64,000 bases of DNA from the NCBI RefSeq assembly GCF_000701505.1, contig NZ_JNJB01000008.1, positions 62,001-126,000 on the forward strand. Reading direction: 5' to 3'. Shown piece after piece: positions 8,704-17,810 of the stretch. Under the pieces are notes generated by a model. The model had not been told where the DNA came from. It did no database searches and was given only the letters and a program-made list of their open reading frames with translations. Source of the stretch: Dyadobacter crusticola DSM 16708. Its GTDB lineage: Bacteria > Bacteroidota > Bacteroidia > Cytophagales > Spirosomataceae. Every line of letters begins with the position of its first letter. Position 1 is the first letter of the stretch. The translations under genes and the position numbers were made by a program.

Positions 8704-9378
8704 CTACCTCAGCTTTTCTTTAATGAGAAATTTTCCAAAATCAATAACACTTTCAAGTGGGCTTGTATCAATCAGGTCGAATGACGCGCGGATTGATTTT
8801 TCGATAAAAAGATCTGTTTTTTCAAATCCGATAGATTCGTCATCGAGCCAGAATTTCAATGTCACCAGGAACTGTATCCAAGCTCCTTCCTCCAATGCAT
8901 CCTGCTGCGCCTTGCGAATGCGCTCGCTTCTGATTTTCAGATACCCGTCGCTGATCTTCGAAATGAATTCTTTGAAATGCGTTCTGAACTCTTTAAGCTT
9001 CATCAGGCCGCTCAGGCGGTTCTTACTTTCCTGCAATGAGAATATTACGAAGCTCCTGTTTGCTGTAAGTATCTCAAAGTAAGTGTAGTAATAGGTCAGC
9101 AATTTATCCCTGAACCCTAATGCATCCACTTCTCCGCTTTGGTCGATCAACTGGACTGCAAGCTTGTGAAAGCTCACAAAAACAGTTCTTTCAACCGCGT
9201 CTATTGACGAAAAGTGCTTGTAAAAATCCTTTTCAACAATCCCGTTTTGCTTGCAGAACAGGTACACCGACTCCGGTTTCCTGTTGTTCTCAAGACAGTA
9301 TTGCATGAATAACTCGGTAATTCTATCGGAGGTAATCTCCTGTGCAGCAGCCGGAAGTTCTCTTAGTTTTGTTGCCAT
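8704..9378 (-). CDS. TetR-family transcriptional regulator
   Basis: A 224-residue protein. The first 60 residues form a TetR-like helix-turn-helix (ITELFMQYCLENNRKPESV, then VEKDFYKHFSSIDAVERTVF), and the rest is a helical ligand-binding domain (FILTANRSFVIFSLQES region, FLVTLKFWLDDES). Its gene is followed two bases later by the ABC1 kinase, so it probably controls its own operon. A near-match to the -7 element (minus strand, about 9396-9403) precedes it. The arrangement of a TetR protein with an ABC1 kinase is recurrent in Bacteroidota by my recollection, but I cannot confirm this here. The ligand is unknown. Confidence 0.83.
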   Translation of the reverse strand: MATKLRELPAAAQEITSDRITELFMQYCLENNRKPESVYLFCKQNGIVEKDFYKHFSSIDAVERTVFVSFHKLAVQLIDQSGEVDALGFRDKLLTYYYTYFEILTANRSFVIFSLQESKNRLSGLMKLKEFRTHFKEFISKISDGYLKIRSERIRKAQQDALEEGAWIQFLVTLKFWLDDESIGFEKTDLFIEKSIRASFDLIDTSPLESVIDFGKFLIKEKLR

Positions 9379-9470
9379 TGTTAGTTTCGATTAGCACAAA
9401 AATGTCTGAAATTAATAACGTAAACTGCGCCGTAAACGTGCCAGTTGCGCGGGCCGAATCGTGCAAAGTA

Positions 9471-10805
9471 TCAACCGAACACGTTCATCTTCAGGAAGTC
9501 GTTTTCGAACTTCCCCTGTGGATCATATTTTCTCGCCAATGCAATGAAGTCGGGAAGTTTGTCGTAACGTTCTGCCAGTACATTCGGCGCGACCGTAAAT
9601 AGCTTGCCCCAATGCGGCCTTACATTGTAAACGGAAAGTTCTTTCTCGATAACCGGCAACAACTTGCTGACTGCGGGCCAATCTTGTTTCCAGGTAAAAT
9701 GGATCGCCACCGAATCCTGTTTGTAGCACGGGCTCATCCACAGCTCATCAGCCGCGATGGTACGTATTTCGGAAGTGAGCAAATGCGGGGTAATCTGCTT
9801 TCCCAGTCTGGAAATGGCCATAATCGCGTCCACTGCATGTTTTCTCGGGACAAAATATTCGGATTGCAGTTCTACTCCGCTACTGGGTGTAAATCCCATT
9901 TTGAAATGCGGCATACGCTCATACCACGGACCGGCAACACCCATTTGCTCTGTGCAGTTTTCCGCTGAAAGCTCGGGAATAGGGTGCAGGTTTTTCTTAG
10001 CTAGTTTTCCTCCAAAAAACTCCTCTTGCGGTGAAAATTTAGACCCTTTGAATTTTAACCAAACCTCTGTTATATCCTCGGTTGCCCAATTCGTAAACAA
10101 ACTGACGCTATATCCGCTACCTTGGATTTCATCGAAATTGTCTTTCAGCTGGTTCAAAGGCAGGTTTTCATACACATACTGGCCCATTGTGAAGGTAGGC
10201 TCCACGTCCAGCGTAACTTGTGTCACTACCCCCAGCGCGCCCAGGTTGACCACCGCCGCATTGAATTGATCTCCATCCTTTTTCTTACTCAACTGAATCA
10301 CGTCTCCACTCGCAGTCACCATTTCCAGTGCCGCAACTGCGGTGGACAAGTTACCATGCTTCTCGCCGGAACCGTGCGTGGCCGTCGCGCAGGCTCCCGC
10401 GACGGAAATATGCGGCAATGAGGCCAGGTTATGCAAGGCAAAACCTTTCTGATGCAAGAGCGGAGCTAACTCGCCGTATTTCAAACCGCCGTTAACGGTA
10501 ACAGTTTTGTTGTTTACATCCAAATCTATCACCTTATCCGCACCGACTACCGAGATAAACTGGTCTTTGGTATCCGCAATGTGGTTGAAACAATGCCGCG
10601 TGCCGAGTACTTTTAGTTTCGGGTATTTGGTTACGATTTCCTTTACCTGCTGCAAATTGCGGGCTGTGTCCAGTTTATTGGTACCGTATTCGAGATTACC
10701 GGCCCAGTTTTTCAATTTTTCGTCGGCTGCCAGGCCAGTGAGCGGACGGATTAGAGGAGCTGCCATTAATGCTGACGATAGTTTAATGAATGTTCGCTTT
10801 TTCAT
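9471..10805 (-). CDS. FAD-dependent alditol/xylitol oxidase-like protein
   Basis: A 444-residue flavoprotein of the vanillyl-alcohol-oxidase superfamily. Residues 1-26 are a signal peptide of Tat-like form (KKRTFIKLSSALMAAPLI, with KR in place of RR), suggesting export. GTRHCFNHIADT at 68-79 matches the segment of streptomycete alditol oxidase that carries the covalently bound FAD, with His71 as the expected attachment site. SLPHISVAGACATATHGSG is the FAD pyrophosphate region. The C-terminal half fits the ALO (arabinono-1,4-lactone oxidase) domain, ending with KYDPQGKFENDFL. Likely reaction: oxidation of a polyol or sugar lactone with O2. The substrate is not determined by sequence. It stands alone between the TetR and MocR genes. 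Confidence 0.85.
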   Translation of the reverse strand: MKKRTFIKLSSALMAAPLIRPLTGLAADEKLKNWAGNLEYGTNKLDTARNLQQVKEIVTKYPKLKVLGTRHCFNHIADTKDQFISVVGADKVIDLDVNNKTVTVNGGLKYGELAPLLHQKGFALHNLASLPHISVAGACATATHGSGEKHGNLSTAVAALEMVTASGDVIQLSKKKDGDQFNAAVVNLGALGVVTQVTLDVEPTFTMGQYVYENLPLNQLKDNFDEIQGSGYSVSLFTNWATEDITEVWLKFKGSKFSPQEEFFGGKLAKKNLHPIPELSAENCTEQMGVAGPWYERMPHFKMGFTPSSGVELQSEYFVPRKHAVDAIMAISRLGKQITPHLLTSEIRTIAADELWMSPCYKQDSVAIHFTWKQDWPAVSKLLPVIEKELSVYNVRPHWGKLFTVAPNVLAERYDKLPDFIALARKYDPQGKFENDFLKMNVFG

Positions 10806-10878
10806 AAGATGAGCTGCGGGCCGGTATATGATTTTACCACAAATTAGTTGAATAATCCGAAAGCACAGCGCCTCTTTT

Positions 10879-12366
10879 CTAATGCATTTTATCGAGTATA
10901 TCTTTGAGGATCAGGATCGCCTCGGTCATTTCATTTTCATTCAAATTACCAAAACCCAGCCGCACCGCACTCAGTTTCCCTGTTTGAAACAAAAGGGTTT
11001 GCGGAAGATGCAGATTTTGTTTCAGACAAGCCTTACTGACGCGCATCAGGTTGATATCCTTCCGCCATTCGGTCCAGAAAGCAAGCCCGCCTGGCGGCGA
11101 TTTGAAAGTGAGATACTCACCTAATTGCGTATCTAGTTGTGCGCTGAGCAGGTCGCGCCGCTGATGGTAAATCTTCTGTGCTTTTTTGATGTGCCTTTGA
11201 ATTTCGCCATCATCGAGCATTTCGCCCAGCGCCTGTTCCATCATCAGGTCGCCCTGCCGGTCCATAATGCGCCTCAATTTCCCCAGCTCCGCAATCAGAT
11301 TCGCAGGTGCGACCATATAACCTGACCGCAGCCCGGGCGCCAGGGTTTTGCAAAATGATCCGACGTATACAACCATTCCGGCCCGGTCGGCACTTGCCAG
11401 CGGCAGTACCGGACTGCTGTTATAATGAAAATCGTAATCGTGATCATCTTCCAGGATAATAAACCCGTATTTCGCCGACAGGCTCAGCAGCTCCATTCGC
11501 CGCTCTGCTGAAAGTGTGACGGTGGTGGGATAATGGTGGTGCGGGGTCAGGTACAGCAATCTGATCGGAGTCGTTTCGCACAACTTACGCAGTGCTTCCA
11601 CAGATATACCCTGACTATCAACCGGAATGGACATCATATTTGCGCCCGCATTCTGAAAAATCATATTGGCCGTATAATAACTCAGATCACCCACTACCAC
11701 CCGATCACCGCGTTTGATCAGCAGTGCCGAAGCCAGGTATATCCCCATTTGAACACCACGTGTTGTCAGGATATTTTCTGCATTGATATGTAGACCGCGG
11801 GTATTGTTGAGGTAAGTAGCCAGTTTTTCCCTGAAATACACATTGCCTTCCACGTGGGAGTAACCGAGGTATTTGCGGCTGTTCTTTCGCCGCAAAACGC
11901 CTGAATAGGTTTTGGCCAGTTTATCCAGCGGCGCCAGCCGCACATCGGGCAGCCCATCGGTAAATTCCAGCTCGACATTGGAGACAGAAACAGGACGGTC
12001 CAGGAGCATGCTTTTATCAAATGCAAAACCAGCTGTTCGCGGGTAACTGACAAGGTCCTCTGCATTGATTTGCAACCGCTTACCCTCAGATTCTTGCAAC
12101 TTGTAGGTAATGTAAGTTCCCTTATTGGGCAGCATTTCGATCCACCCTTGTGCATGCAGCTCCTGGTAAGCAGCTACGACTGTTTTCCGGTGTACATCGA
12201 GGGTCTCTGCCAATGCGCGCGTGCCCGGCAGCCGGGCACCGTTGGAGAGTAACCCACGCTGGATTGCATTGATCATTTTGTGCGCGATCTGCAGATACAC
12301 CGGAGTACCCGAAAGGCGGTCAAGCAGGATGATATTGTCAAATGGGATTTCAACCGGACTATTCAT
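10879..12366 (-). CDS. MocR/PdxR-family regulator (GntR HTH fused to aminotransferase-like domain)
   Basis: A 495-residue fusion. Residues 15-85 form a GntR winged helix (PVYLQIAHKMINAIQRGLL, ALAETLDVHRKTVVAAYQEL, EMLPNKGTYI). Residues 130-490 are a fold-type I aminotransferase domain with the PLP-binding Lys in YVGSFCKTLAPGLRSGYMV and the phosphate/substrate residues of ILEDDHDYDFHY. MocR proteins often respond to PLP or amino compounds and regulate a divergent gene. Here the divergent neighbour is a TonB-dependent receptor, 103 bases away, and the shared intergenic region contains the purine-rich repeat. It may regulate that receptor, but this is only positional inference. Confidence 0.9.
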   Translation of the reverse strand: MNSPVEIPFDNIILLDRLSGTPVYLQIAHKMINAIQRGLLSNGARLPGTRALAETLDVHRKTVVAAYQELHAQGWIEMLPNKGTYITYKLQESEGKRLQINAEDLVSYPRTAGFAFDKSMLLDRPVSVSNVELEFTDGLPDVRLAPLDKLAKTYSGVLRRKNSRKYLGYSHVEGNVYFREKLATYLNNTRGLHINAENILTTRGVQMGIYLASALLIKRGDRVVVGDLSYYTANMIFQNAGANMMSIPVDSQGISVEALRKLCETTPIRLLYLTPHHHYPTTVTLSAERRMELLSLSAKYGFIILEDDHDYDFHYNSSPVLPLASADRAGMVVYVGSFCKTLAPGLRSGYMVAPANLIAELGKLRRIMDRQGDLMMEQALGEMLDDGEIQRHIKKAQKIYHQRRDLLSAQLDTQLGEYLTFKSPPGGLAFWTEWRKDINLMRVSKACLKQNLHLPQTLLFQTGKLSAVRLGFGNLNENEMTEAILILKDILDKMH

Positions 12367-12406
12367 GAGTTTAAAACCGGAGCATATAAACGGTCCGGCA
12401 AGGTAG

Positions 12407-12414
12407 TAGTTTTG
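12407..12414 (+). promoter_or_regulatory. Putative -7 promoter element for TonB receptor
   Basis: TAGTTTTG matches TAnnTTTG. No good -33 match is seen at the expected distance. If used, transcription would start at about 12420, placing the purine-rich repeat in the leader. Confidence 0.35.
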
Positions 12415-12419
12415 TTGGC

Positions 12420-12452
12420 AAGGGAGGAAGGAGGATGGAGAAAGGGTGGAAG
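12420..12452 (+). repeat. Purine-rich dispersed repeat, copy A
   Basis: The core GGAGGATGGAGAAAGGG matches four other intergenic copies in the window (one base off in the middle). It lies in the MocR/TonB-receptor divergent region, directly upstream of the receptor start. Confidence 0.6.
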
Positions 12453-12469
12453 TTTTAATTTTTATAACT

Positions 12470-14419
12470 ATGATTCGATTTTATTTTTTTGTTGTTGTTT
12501 TGATTTTTATGGCTGTGCGGTCGCAGAGCCAGGACATTTCTTTGGATCCTGTTACGGTTACCTCTTCGATTGTCGAGAAGCGGGCTTCGGAAACGGGGCG
12601 GAATATTGCGGTTATTAAAGGGGAATCGTTTCAAAACCTGCCTGTGCACAGCATTGATGATCTGCTCCGGTACGTGCCGGGTGTGGAAATACAGGCGCGG
12701 GGACCGATGGGCTCGCAAAGTGACATTGTGCTGCGTGGGGGTACTTTTCAACAGGTTCTGGTAATCCTCGACGGGATCAGGCTCAACGATCCGAATACGG
12801 GACATTTCAACAGCTATATCCCCATTTCGCCTGCCGAGATCGAGCGCATTGAGGTACTGAAAGGAGCATCTTCGGCCATTTATGGTTCCGACGCCGTGGG
12901 AGGGGTGGTTCACGTCATTTCTAAAACATTCGCAGCCAGATTATTGAATGGAAATGAAGACGCGGCGGGCACAAAAACGAATGTTAATGCGAGTGTCTCG
13001 GCCGGGCAATACGGTTTATTGAATGCAAGTGCCGGAGGTTTTTACCAGATCAACAAGCTGGCGGTTTCAGGTGGGATATTGTCAAACAATGCAACGGGCG
13101 TTCAGCAGCGTGGTACCAAAGGTTTTTTTCACAACAACACGGCTTCATTGTCGCTAAACTACCGGCTTTCTGATGCGTGGAATATTGCAGTCCGCAGCTC
13201 GTACGATCACCGCGATTTTGCTGCACAAAACTTTTATACAGTCCTGAAATCCGATACGGCGAGCGAAAAGGTTAAAACTTCCTGGAACCAGCTGCGGCTC
13301 GCTTATCGTAAAAACAAAAGCATGTTTGCATTTGACGCTGGGTACAAGTTTGTGGAAGATACGTATGCATTCAACCCGCATGCAATTGCCAACAATAGCA
13401 AGTCGCGGTTGTGGCAGGGACTTGCTACCTGGCAGCAGGCTTTTTCGCCAGCCACCAGCCTGATCGGCGGCTTGAATTACCAGAACCGGAATATCGAGTC
13501 TAATGACCGCGGGAACCACGCTATACACCAGCTTGCACCTTTTATCTCGCTGGTTCAAAGTTTCGGCACCCATTTCACCGTTACACCTTCCATTCGGTTG
13601 GACTGGCGGCAAAGTATCGGCACGGAAGCTGTTCCTCAAATTACTTTATCGTACAAAAAGGACAGCTGGCAGCTGCGCGGCAGTGCAGGCAAGACGATCC
13701 GGGATGCCGATTTTACAGAACGTTTTAACAACTACAATAAAACCCTCGTCGCCGGCGGCAATGTAGGTAACCCTGATTTAAAAGCGGAACGTTCTTTCAG
13801 CTACGAAGTGGGTACGGATTGGTTTTTAACAACAAGTAATGCGTCTCAGCTAAAATTGTCCGGTACGTTTTTCCAAAGGCTACAAAATGATCTGATCGAC
13901 TATGTCACGACACCTTACGCGCAAATGCCGCGTAAAGACAATCTTTCACCCACCGGCAATTTTGGGCTGGCATTGAATATTGCGGAGGTCAATACCACGG
14001 GTTTTGAGCTGGATATTCAGTCGGCGAACAAAGTAGGAAACGATCAGAATCTGCTGCTGAATGCGGGATTGACCTGGCTGGACAGTCGGAACAGCAATCA
14101 GGTACCTTCCTTTTACGTATCCTCACATGCTAAATTCCTGGCCAATTTCTCAGCAATTTATCGGGTGAAAGGGTTTTCACTTAGTATGAATGGATTGTAC
14201 AAACAAAGAGCCACCCGCGAAGCTTCGGCGATTGAAGCAACTATTTCAAAAAATTACTTTGTAATGAATGTCCGTGCAGAATATGCATTTGCAGGCAGAA
14301 TGCTTGCGGTTTTTGCACAAGCAGACAATGTATTCGACGCGAATTACAGCGATTTGCTCGGTTCCAAAATGCCCGGGCGCTGGGTTTTAGGAGGAGTAAG
14401 GTTCAATCTCGCGAGATAG
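12470..14419 (+). CDS. TonB-dependent outer-membrane receptor (BtuB/CirA-like)
   Basis: About 649 residues: signal peptide (MIRFYFFVVVLIFMAVRSQSQ), a TonB-box-like start, then a plug domain (ETGRNIAVIKGESFQNLPVHSID region, PGVEIQARGPMGSQSDIVLRG, VLVILDGIRLNDPNTGHFN, IERIEVLKGASSAIYGSDAVGGVVHV), and a long beta-barrel ending in WVLGGVRFNLAR. The short single plug without a carboxypeptidase-regulatory N-domain is the classical receptor layout, unlike SusC. Such receptors take up vitamin B12, metal chelates or siderophores with TonB energy; the ligand is not clear here. ATG 12470 is chosen over an in-frame upstream start at 12446. A small alpha/beta hydrolase follows 51 bases later. Confidence 0.9.
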   Translation: MIRFYFFVVVLIFMAVRSQSQDISLDPVTVTSSIVEKRASETGRNIAVIKGESFQNLPVHSIDDLLRYVPGVEIQARGPMGSQSDIVLRGGTFQQVLVILDGIRLNDPNTGHFNSYIPISPAEIERIEVLKGASSAIYGSDAVGGVVHVISKTFAARLLNGNEDAAGTKTNVNASVSAGQYGLLNASAGGFYQINKLAVSGGILSNNATGVQQRGTKGFFHNNTASLSLNYRLSDAWNIAVRSSYDHRDFAAQNFYTVLKSDTASEKVKTSWNQLRLAYRKNKSMFAFDAGYKFVEDTYAFNPHAIANNSKSRLWQGLATWQQAFSPATSLIGGLNYQNRNIESNDRGNHAIHQLAPFISLVQSFGTHFTVTPSIRLDWRQSIGTEAVPQITLSYKKDSWQLRGSAGKTIRDADFTERFNNYNKTLVAGGNVGNPDLKAERSFSYEVGTDWFLTTSNASQLKLSGTFFQRLQNDLIDYVTTPYAQMPRKDNLSPTGNFGLALNIAEVNTTGFELDIQSANKVGNDQNLLLNAGLTWLDSRNSNQVPSFYVSSHAKFLANFSAIYRVKGFSLSMNGLYKQRATREASAIEATISKNYFVMNVRAEYAFAGRMLAVFAQADNVFDANYSDLLGSKMPGRWVLGGVRFNLAR

Positions 14420-14470
14420 CAAATCGTTATTCGGGCGCAGTTCGTATATTCAGGAGGTTAATAATCGAGT

Positions 14471-15229
14471 ATGACTTCCGGAAAACGAATTGCGCTTTCT
14501 CTTTTTCTGATCCTTGCAAACGCATTTACGCAAAATCTGGTCGCTGCCAGAAACCCGGGCTTTCCAGCTTCTTCGAAAATGAATGTATACTTTATCAGCG
14601 GCCTTGGGGCAGATAAGCGCGTTTTTGATAAACTGAAAATTGATAATGCGATTCAGGTCAACCATATTCAATGGATCAAGCCGCAAAAAAAAGAGACAAT
14701 CGCGCATTATGCAGAGCGCCTGATCGCGCAGATTGATACGACCAAACCATTCAAGCTGGTAGGTTTGTCATTTGGCGGTGTAATTGCCAGCGAGATTTCC
14801 CGGATCGTGCGGCCTGAGCAGATTGTACTTATTTCAAGTACGCCGGTGGGCATTCCCGTTTCTGCATTCAACCGTGGACTGATCCGGTTCTTCCTGTTTT
14901 CACCATTTGCAGCCCCGATCTTGAAGTCGACGAATAAGTACACTTACAAATATTTTGGGGCAGATACGCCTGAGCTGCAAGCTTTGTTAAAGGCCATTTT
15001 GCACGATACCGACAGTAAATTCCTGAAATGGGCGCTGGTCAGAATGAGCAGCTGGGATCGGAAAACCAAGGCAGACAATGTATACCACATCCACGGCAGC
15101 GCCGACAAGCTGATCCCGATTGATGTTGTAAAACCTGACTTAGTGATTAGCGGAGCGGGGCATTTGATGGTTTATGCGCAGGCTGACGAGATTTCTAAAA
15201 TTTTGAACAAACAGCTTTTGTCAAAATGA
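14471..15229 (+). CDS. Alpha/beta hydrolase
   Basis: A 252-residue protein with a hydrophobic, signal-like N terminus (residues 5-26) and an alpha/beta hydrolase fold. The nucleophile elbow is VGLSFGG with Ser100, the acid is probably the Asp of HGSADKLIP, and the catalytic His is in GAGHLMVY. The second Met (residue 37, MNVYFISGLGADKRVFDKL) would give a cytoplasmic form, so location is uncertain. An AGGAGG-like ribosome-binding site precedes 14471, supporting the longer form. Its 3' end abuts that of the minus-strand quinone oxidoreductase with no gap. Substrate unknown; an esterase or thioesterase role is equally plausible. Confidence 0.82.
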   Translation: MTSGKRIALSLFLILANAFTQNLVAARNPGFPASSKMNVYFISGLGADKRVFDKLKIDNAIQVNHIQWIKPQKKETIAHYAERLIAQIDTTKPFKLVGLSFGGVIASEISRIVRPEQIVLISSTPVGIPVSAFNRGLIRFFLFSPFAAPILKSTNKYTYKYFGADTPELQALLKAILHDTDSKFLKWALVRMSSWDRKTKADNVYHIHGSADKLIPIDVVKPDLVISGAGHLMVYAQADEISKILNKQLLSK

Positions 15230-16222
15230 TCAATCCCAATTATTGATCAGGATTATTTTCCCGATATGCCCGCTGCTTTCCATTAACTCGTGGGCTTGCG
15301 CTGCATCATGGAGCGGGAACTCGCGAAAGATGACCGGCTTAAATGCGCCACTTTCCATAATCGGCCACACCTTTTCCCGGATTTCTGCTGCAAGCTGGCT
15401 TTTGAATGCCACGTCCCGGTTTCTCAATGTACTGCCGGTAACGAGCAGCCGCTTCCGCATAATCAGGCTAAAATCGACCTGATCTGCTCCCGGTTTTACC
15501 TTGCCTCCTTTCATGGTGTTGATAAAAACGAGGCGGCCATCCTCTCGGAGTAACCTGATGTTTTTGGGGATGTAATCGCCGCCGATCATATCCAGGATCA
15601 CGTCGACTCCGTGCTCTTTCAGGATTTCTTCAAAATCCTCATCTTTATAGGGAATGCAAATGTCGGCACCAAGCCGGGAACAAGCGGCACATTTTTCCTT
15701 TGAACCTGCGGTTGTAAATACTTGGGCACCAAAAGCTTTTGCAAGCTGGATCGCAGTGATACCAATGCCGCTGCTGCCACCATGAACCAGCAAGTGCTCG
15801 CCAGCTTTCAGATTTCCTCTTTGGAATACATTGTGCCAAACCGTGAAGACGGTCTCGGGCAGCGAAGCGGCTTCTGCATAATCAAAATCAGCAGGTATTG
15901 GTAAACAATGTCCTGATTGTGCAACCGCATATTCAGCATAACCGCCGCCTGTAAGCAATGCGCAAACTTTATCGCCCGGCTTCCATTCCGTTACTTCACT
16001 CCCGGTCTCTACAATTTCGCCGGCAACTTCCAGTCCGGGGACGTCGGCCGGAGCACCTGGCGGCGGGGGATATTTACCTTGCCTTTGCATGACATCGGGG
16101 CGATTGACCCCGGCAGCGTAGACTTTGATCAATACTTCTGTGGCTTTGGGTTGCGGCATTTCCCGCTCCATTACCTGCAAAACTCCGGGGTCGCCCGGCT
16201 CGGTGATCGTGACTACTTTCAT
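15230..16222 (-). CDS. NAD(P)H-quinone oxidoreductase (zinc-independent MDR family, PIG3-like)
   Basis: A 330-residue medium-chain reductase. The catalytic domain has AAGVNRPDVMQRQGKYPPPPG, typical of the PIG3/TIGR02824 quinone-oxidoreductase group, and lacks the zinc-binding cysteines of alcohol dehydrogenases. The nucleotide-binding domain has LLVHGGSSGIGITAIQLAK and FTTAGSKEKCAAC. LPETVFTVWHNVFQRG is also typical of the group. It reduces quinones or enones with NADPH. The YccF gene lies 19 bases upstream on the same strand, so a small operon is likely. Its 3' end abuts the hydrolase gene. Cellular substrate unknown. Confidence 0.9.
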   Translation of the reverse strand: MKVVTITEPGDPGVLQVMEREMPQPKATEVLIKVYAAGVNRPDVMQRQGKYPPPPGAPADVPGLEVAGEIVETGSEVTEWKPGDKVCALLTGGGYAEYAVAQSGHCLPIPADFDYAEAASLPETVFTVWHNVFQRGNLKAGEHLLVHGGSSGIGITAIQLAKAFGAQVFTTAGSKEKCAACSRLGADICIPYKDEDFEEILKEHGVDVILDMIGGDYIPKNIRLLREDGRLVFINTMKGGKVKPGADQVDFSLIMRKRLLVTGSTLRNRDVAFKSQLAAEIREKVWPIMESGAFKPVIFREFPLHDAAQAHELMESSGHIGKIILINNWD

Positions 16223-16241
16223 GCTGGATTTTGGTTGGTGA

Positions 16242-16610
16242 TTAATAGATTTCCTTGCCGAAAGGTGTAAAAGACAAGCTCATCAGCTTGAAATGCTGCC
16301 TTGCAAACGGAAGTCCGATAATGGTTATGGCAAGAATTATTCCAAAAACCAGGTGCGTCAAAGCGATCCAGATGCCACCAAGCACAATCCAGAGAATGTT
16401 GAATATGGTAGACAGGCAACCGGTATTTCCAGGTACCTCACGCACTTGCTGGCCAAATGGAAATAGTGTAAGAAACCCGATTTTAAAACATTGAATTCCA
16501 AAAGGGATACCTACAATCGTCAGGCAAAGCAAAAAACCTGAAATCATGTATTCCAGGAAAACGATGAAGCCGCCAAAAATTAGCCAGATGATGTTTCCGA
16601 TGAGGTTCAT
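16242..16610 (-). CDS. YccF domain-containing inner-membrane protein
   Basis: A protein of about 122 residues with two copies of the YccF module: MNLIGNIIWLIFGGFIVFLEY...GIPFGIQCFKIGFLTLFPFG and NILWIVLGGIWIALTHLVFG...GLPFARQHFKLMSLSFTPFG. The duplication is visible by eye, each with two hydrophobic helices, GxPF and a terminal FPFG/FTPFG. The family is widespread and uncharacterised. ATG at 16610 is used because the upstream in-frame extension to 16661 is polar and not conserved in appearance. It precedes the quinone oxidoreductase on the same strand by 19 bases. Confidence 0.88.
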   Translation of the reverse strand: MNLIGNIIWLIFGGFIVFLEYMISGFLLCLTIVGIPFGIQCFKIGFLTLFPFGQQVREVPGNTGCLSTIFNILWIVLGGIWIALTHLVFGIILAITIIGLPFARQHFKLMSLSFTPFGKEIY

Positions 16611-16670
16611 AGCCGTAGAGTTTTTGTTTTTGCGATTATTTAGGTCGCATAAAACTAACAATGCAGCGGG

Positions 16671-17336
16671 TTAGTGTTCCGGGTTTGTTACAGGCGGTCG
16701 GGTGCGCCAGTCACTGGAAATATCGGCTGATTGCCAGTTCTTGATTTTAAGCAGCTCAAAAAATGCAGTCTCCTCGATTTCACGCACTCTACCTGGCGGG
16801 AGGTCGCCTAGTTCCAGGTCTTCGATGCTCACTCGCACCAAACGCTTGCACCTGTGTCCTGCAGTGCGCACCATTTTGCGGATCTGGTGGTACTTACCTT
16901 CCTGTAGTGTTATTTGCAACCAGGTATTCGGCACATTTTCCCAGGTTTCATTTTGGTGTTTGGTCAGAACAGCCGGTCTTTCAATGATATCAACCTCGCA
17001 GGGTGCAGTAATGTATTCTTGTCCGCCTTTTACTTCTATCCCAATACCGCTGCGGAGCAATTCCAATGTTTCCTCACTTACATGGTGTCCTACATTGACC
17101 CAATAAGTGCGCCGGTGAGGCTCTTCTCCTGTAAACAGCAGTCGCGTAACGCGTTTGTTTGTAGTAAGGATCAGCAAGCCTTCGGAATGACTGTCGAGCC
17201 GCCCGATTGCATGCGTACCTGGCGGGAAGTCAAAATCCAGGTCACCCAGCAGCCCCACCGGATGTGTGCTGATAAACTGAGAGACCATATTGGCAGGCTT
17301 ATTAATGATAAAGTAACGGTGACGTGTTTCGGTCAT
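16671..17336 (-). CDS. rRNA pseudouridine synthase, RluE/RsuA type
   Basis: About 221 residues of the RsuA/RluB/E/F family without an S4 domain. The N-terminal motif YFIINKPANMVSQF and the catalytic GRLDSHSEGLLILTTN (Asp) are intact; LQEGKYHQIRKMVRTAGHRCKRLVRV is the conserved C-terminal block. The length and lack of an S4 domain fit RluE, which isomerises U2457 in E. coli 23S rRNA; the exact site here is inferred. ATG at 17336 (MTETRHRYF) is preferred to a TTG nine bases earlier. The DUF559 gene ends 11 bases upstream, so the two are probably co-transcribed. Confidence 0.88.
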   Translation of the reverse strand: MTETRHRYFIINKPANMVSQFISTHPVGLLGDLDFDFPPGTHAIGRLDSHSEGLLILTTNKRVTRLLFTGEEPHRRTYWVNVGHHVSEETLELLRSGIGIEVKGGQEYITAPCEVDIIERPAVLTKHQNETWENVPNTWLQITLQEGKYHQIRKMVRTAGHRCKRLVRVSIEDLELGDLPPGRVREIEETAFFELLKIKNWQSADISSDWRTRPPVTNPEH

Positions 17337-17347
17337 TCTGTGCAATT

Positions 17348-17713
17348 TTATTTACTCTCTGAGATAACCTGCTTGATCAAAGCAATCACATTCTCCATAC
17401 GAAAGTAAATATCCTCGTTTGTAAATCGGATAATACTAACTCCGAATTCCACTATCACATCAGATCTAATTTTATCGTACTCAATATTGTCAGCCAGCAA
17501 ATGAATGGAACCGTCGACCTCAATGACAAGCTTCTTCTCATGACAGTAAAAATCTACTATAAAGTTGCTGATTGGGTGCTGTCTTCTGAATTTCACACCC
17601 AGTTTCTTGTTGGATAGTCTTTCCCAAAGGAGCTTTTCCGCCCTTGTTTCTGCATTTCTCAGTTGCCTCGCTCTCGCAAAGGTGATCGGACCAGCGCCGT
17701 GATGCATTGGCAT
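17348..17713 (-). CDS. DUF559 endonuclease-like protein
   Basis: A 121-residue protein of the DUF559/Vsr-like nuclease group. The pattern ARQLRNAETRAEKLLWERL, FRRQHPISNFIVDFYCHEKKLVIEVDG has the Asp and E-x-D residues of a PD-(D/E)xK active site (VDFYC, IEVDG). The group is related to very-short-patch repair endonucleases and restriction nucleases, but most single-domain members have no proven role and are often found as mobile or orphan genes. No methyltransferase is adjacent. The pseudouridine synthase follows 11 bases downstream. Upstream there are two copies of a CCCC-rich palindromic repeat. Confidence 0.85.
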   Translation of the reverse strand: MPMHHGAGPITFARARQLRNAETRAEKLLWERLSNKKLGVKFRRQHPISNFIVDFYCHEKKLVIEVDGSIHLLADNIEYDKIRSDVIVEFGVSIIRFTNEDIYFRMENVIALIKQVISESK

Positions 17714-17734
17714 AGTGTATGTGTTTGCCCCCGG

Positions 17735-17746
17735 CCCCTAAAGGGG
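17735..17746. repeat. CCCCTAAAGGGG palindrome
   Basis: A perfect 12-base palindrome just upstream of the DUF559 start; similar G/C-run palindromes are seen at 17811 and 51273. Confidence 0.5.
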
Positions 17747-17810
17747 TGTCGATGAGGCCATGCTTAGTACCTGGCCGGAGCAAGTTCGGACTAACCGTTA
17801 GATAAACAGT

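Noticed and set aside
12446..12469. Upstream start of the TonB receptor within the purine-rich repeat
   Set aside because: ATG 12470 gives a standard signal peptide; the extension would be encoded by repeat sequence and breaks the signal's N-terminal charge pattern.
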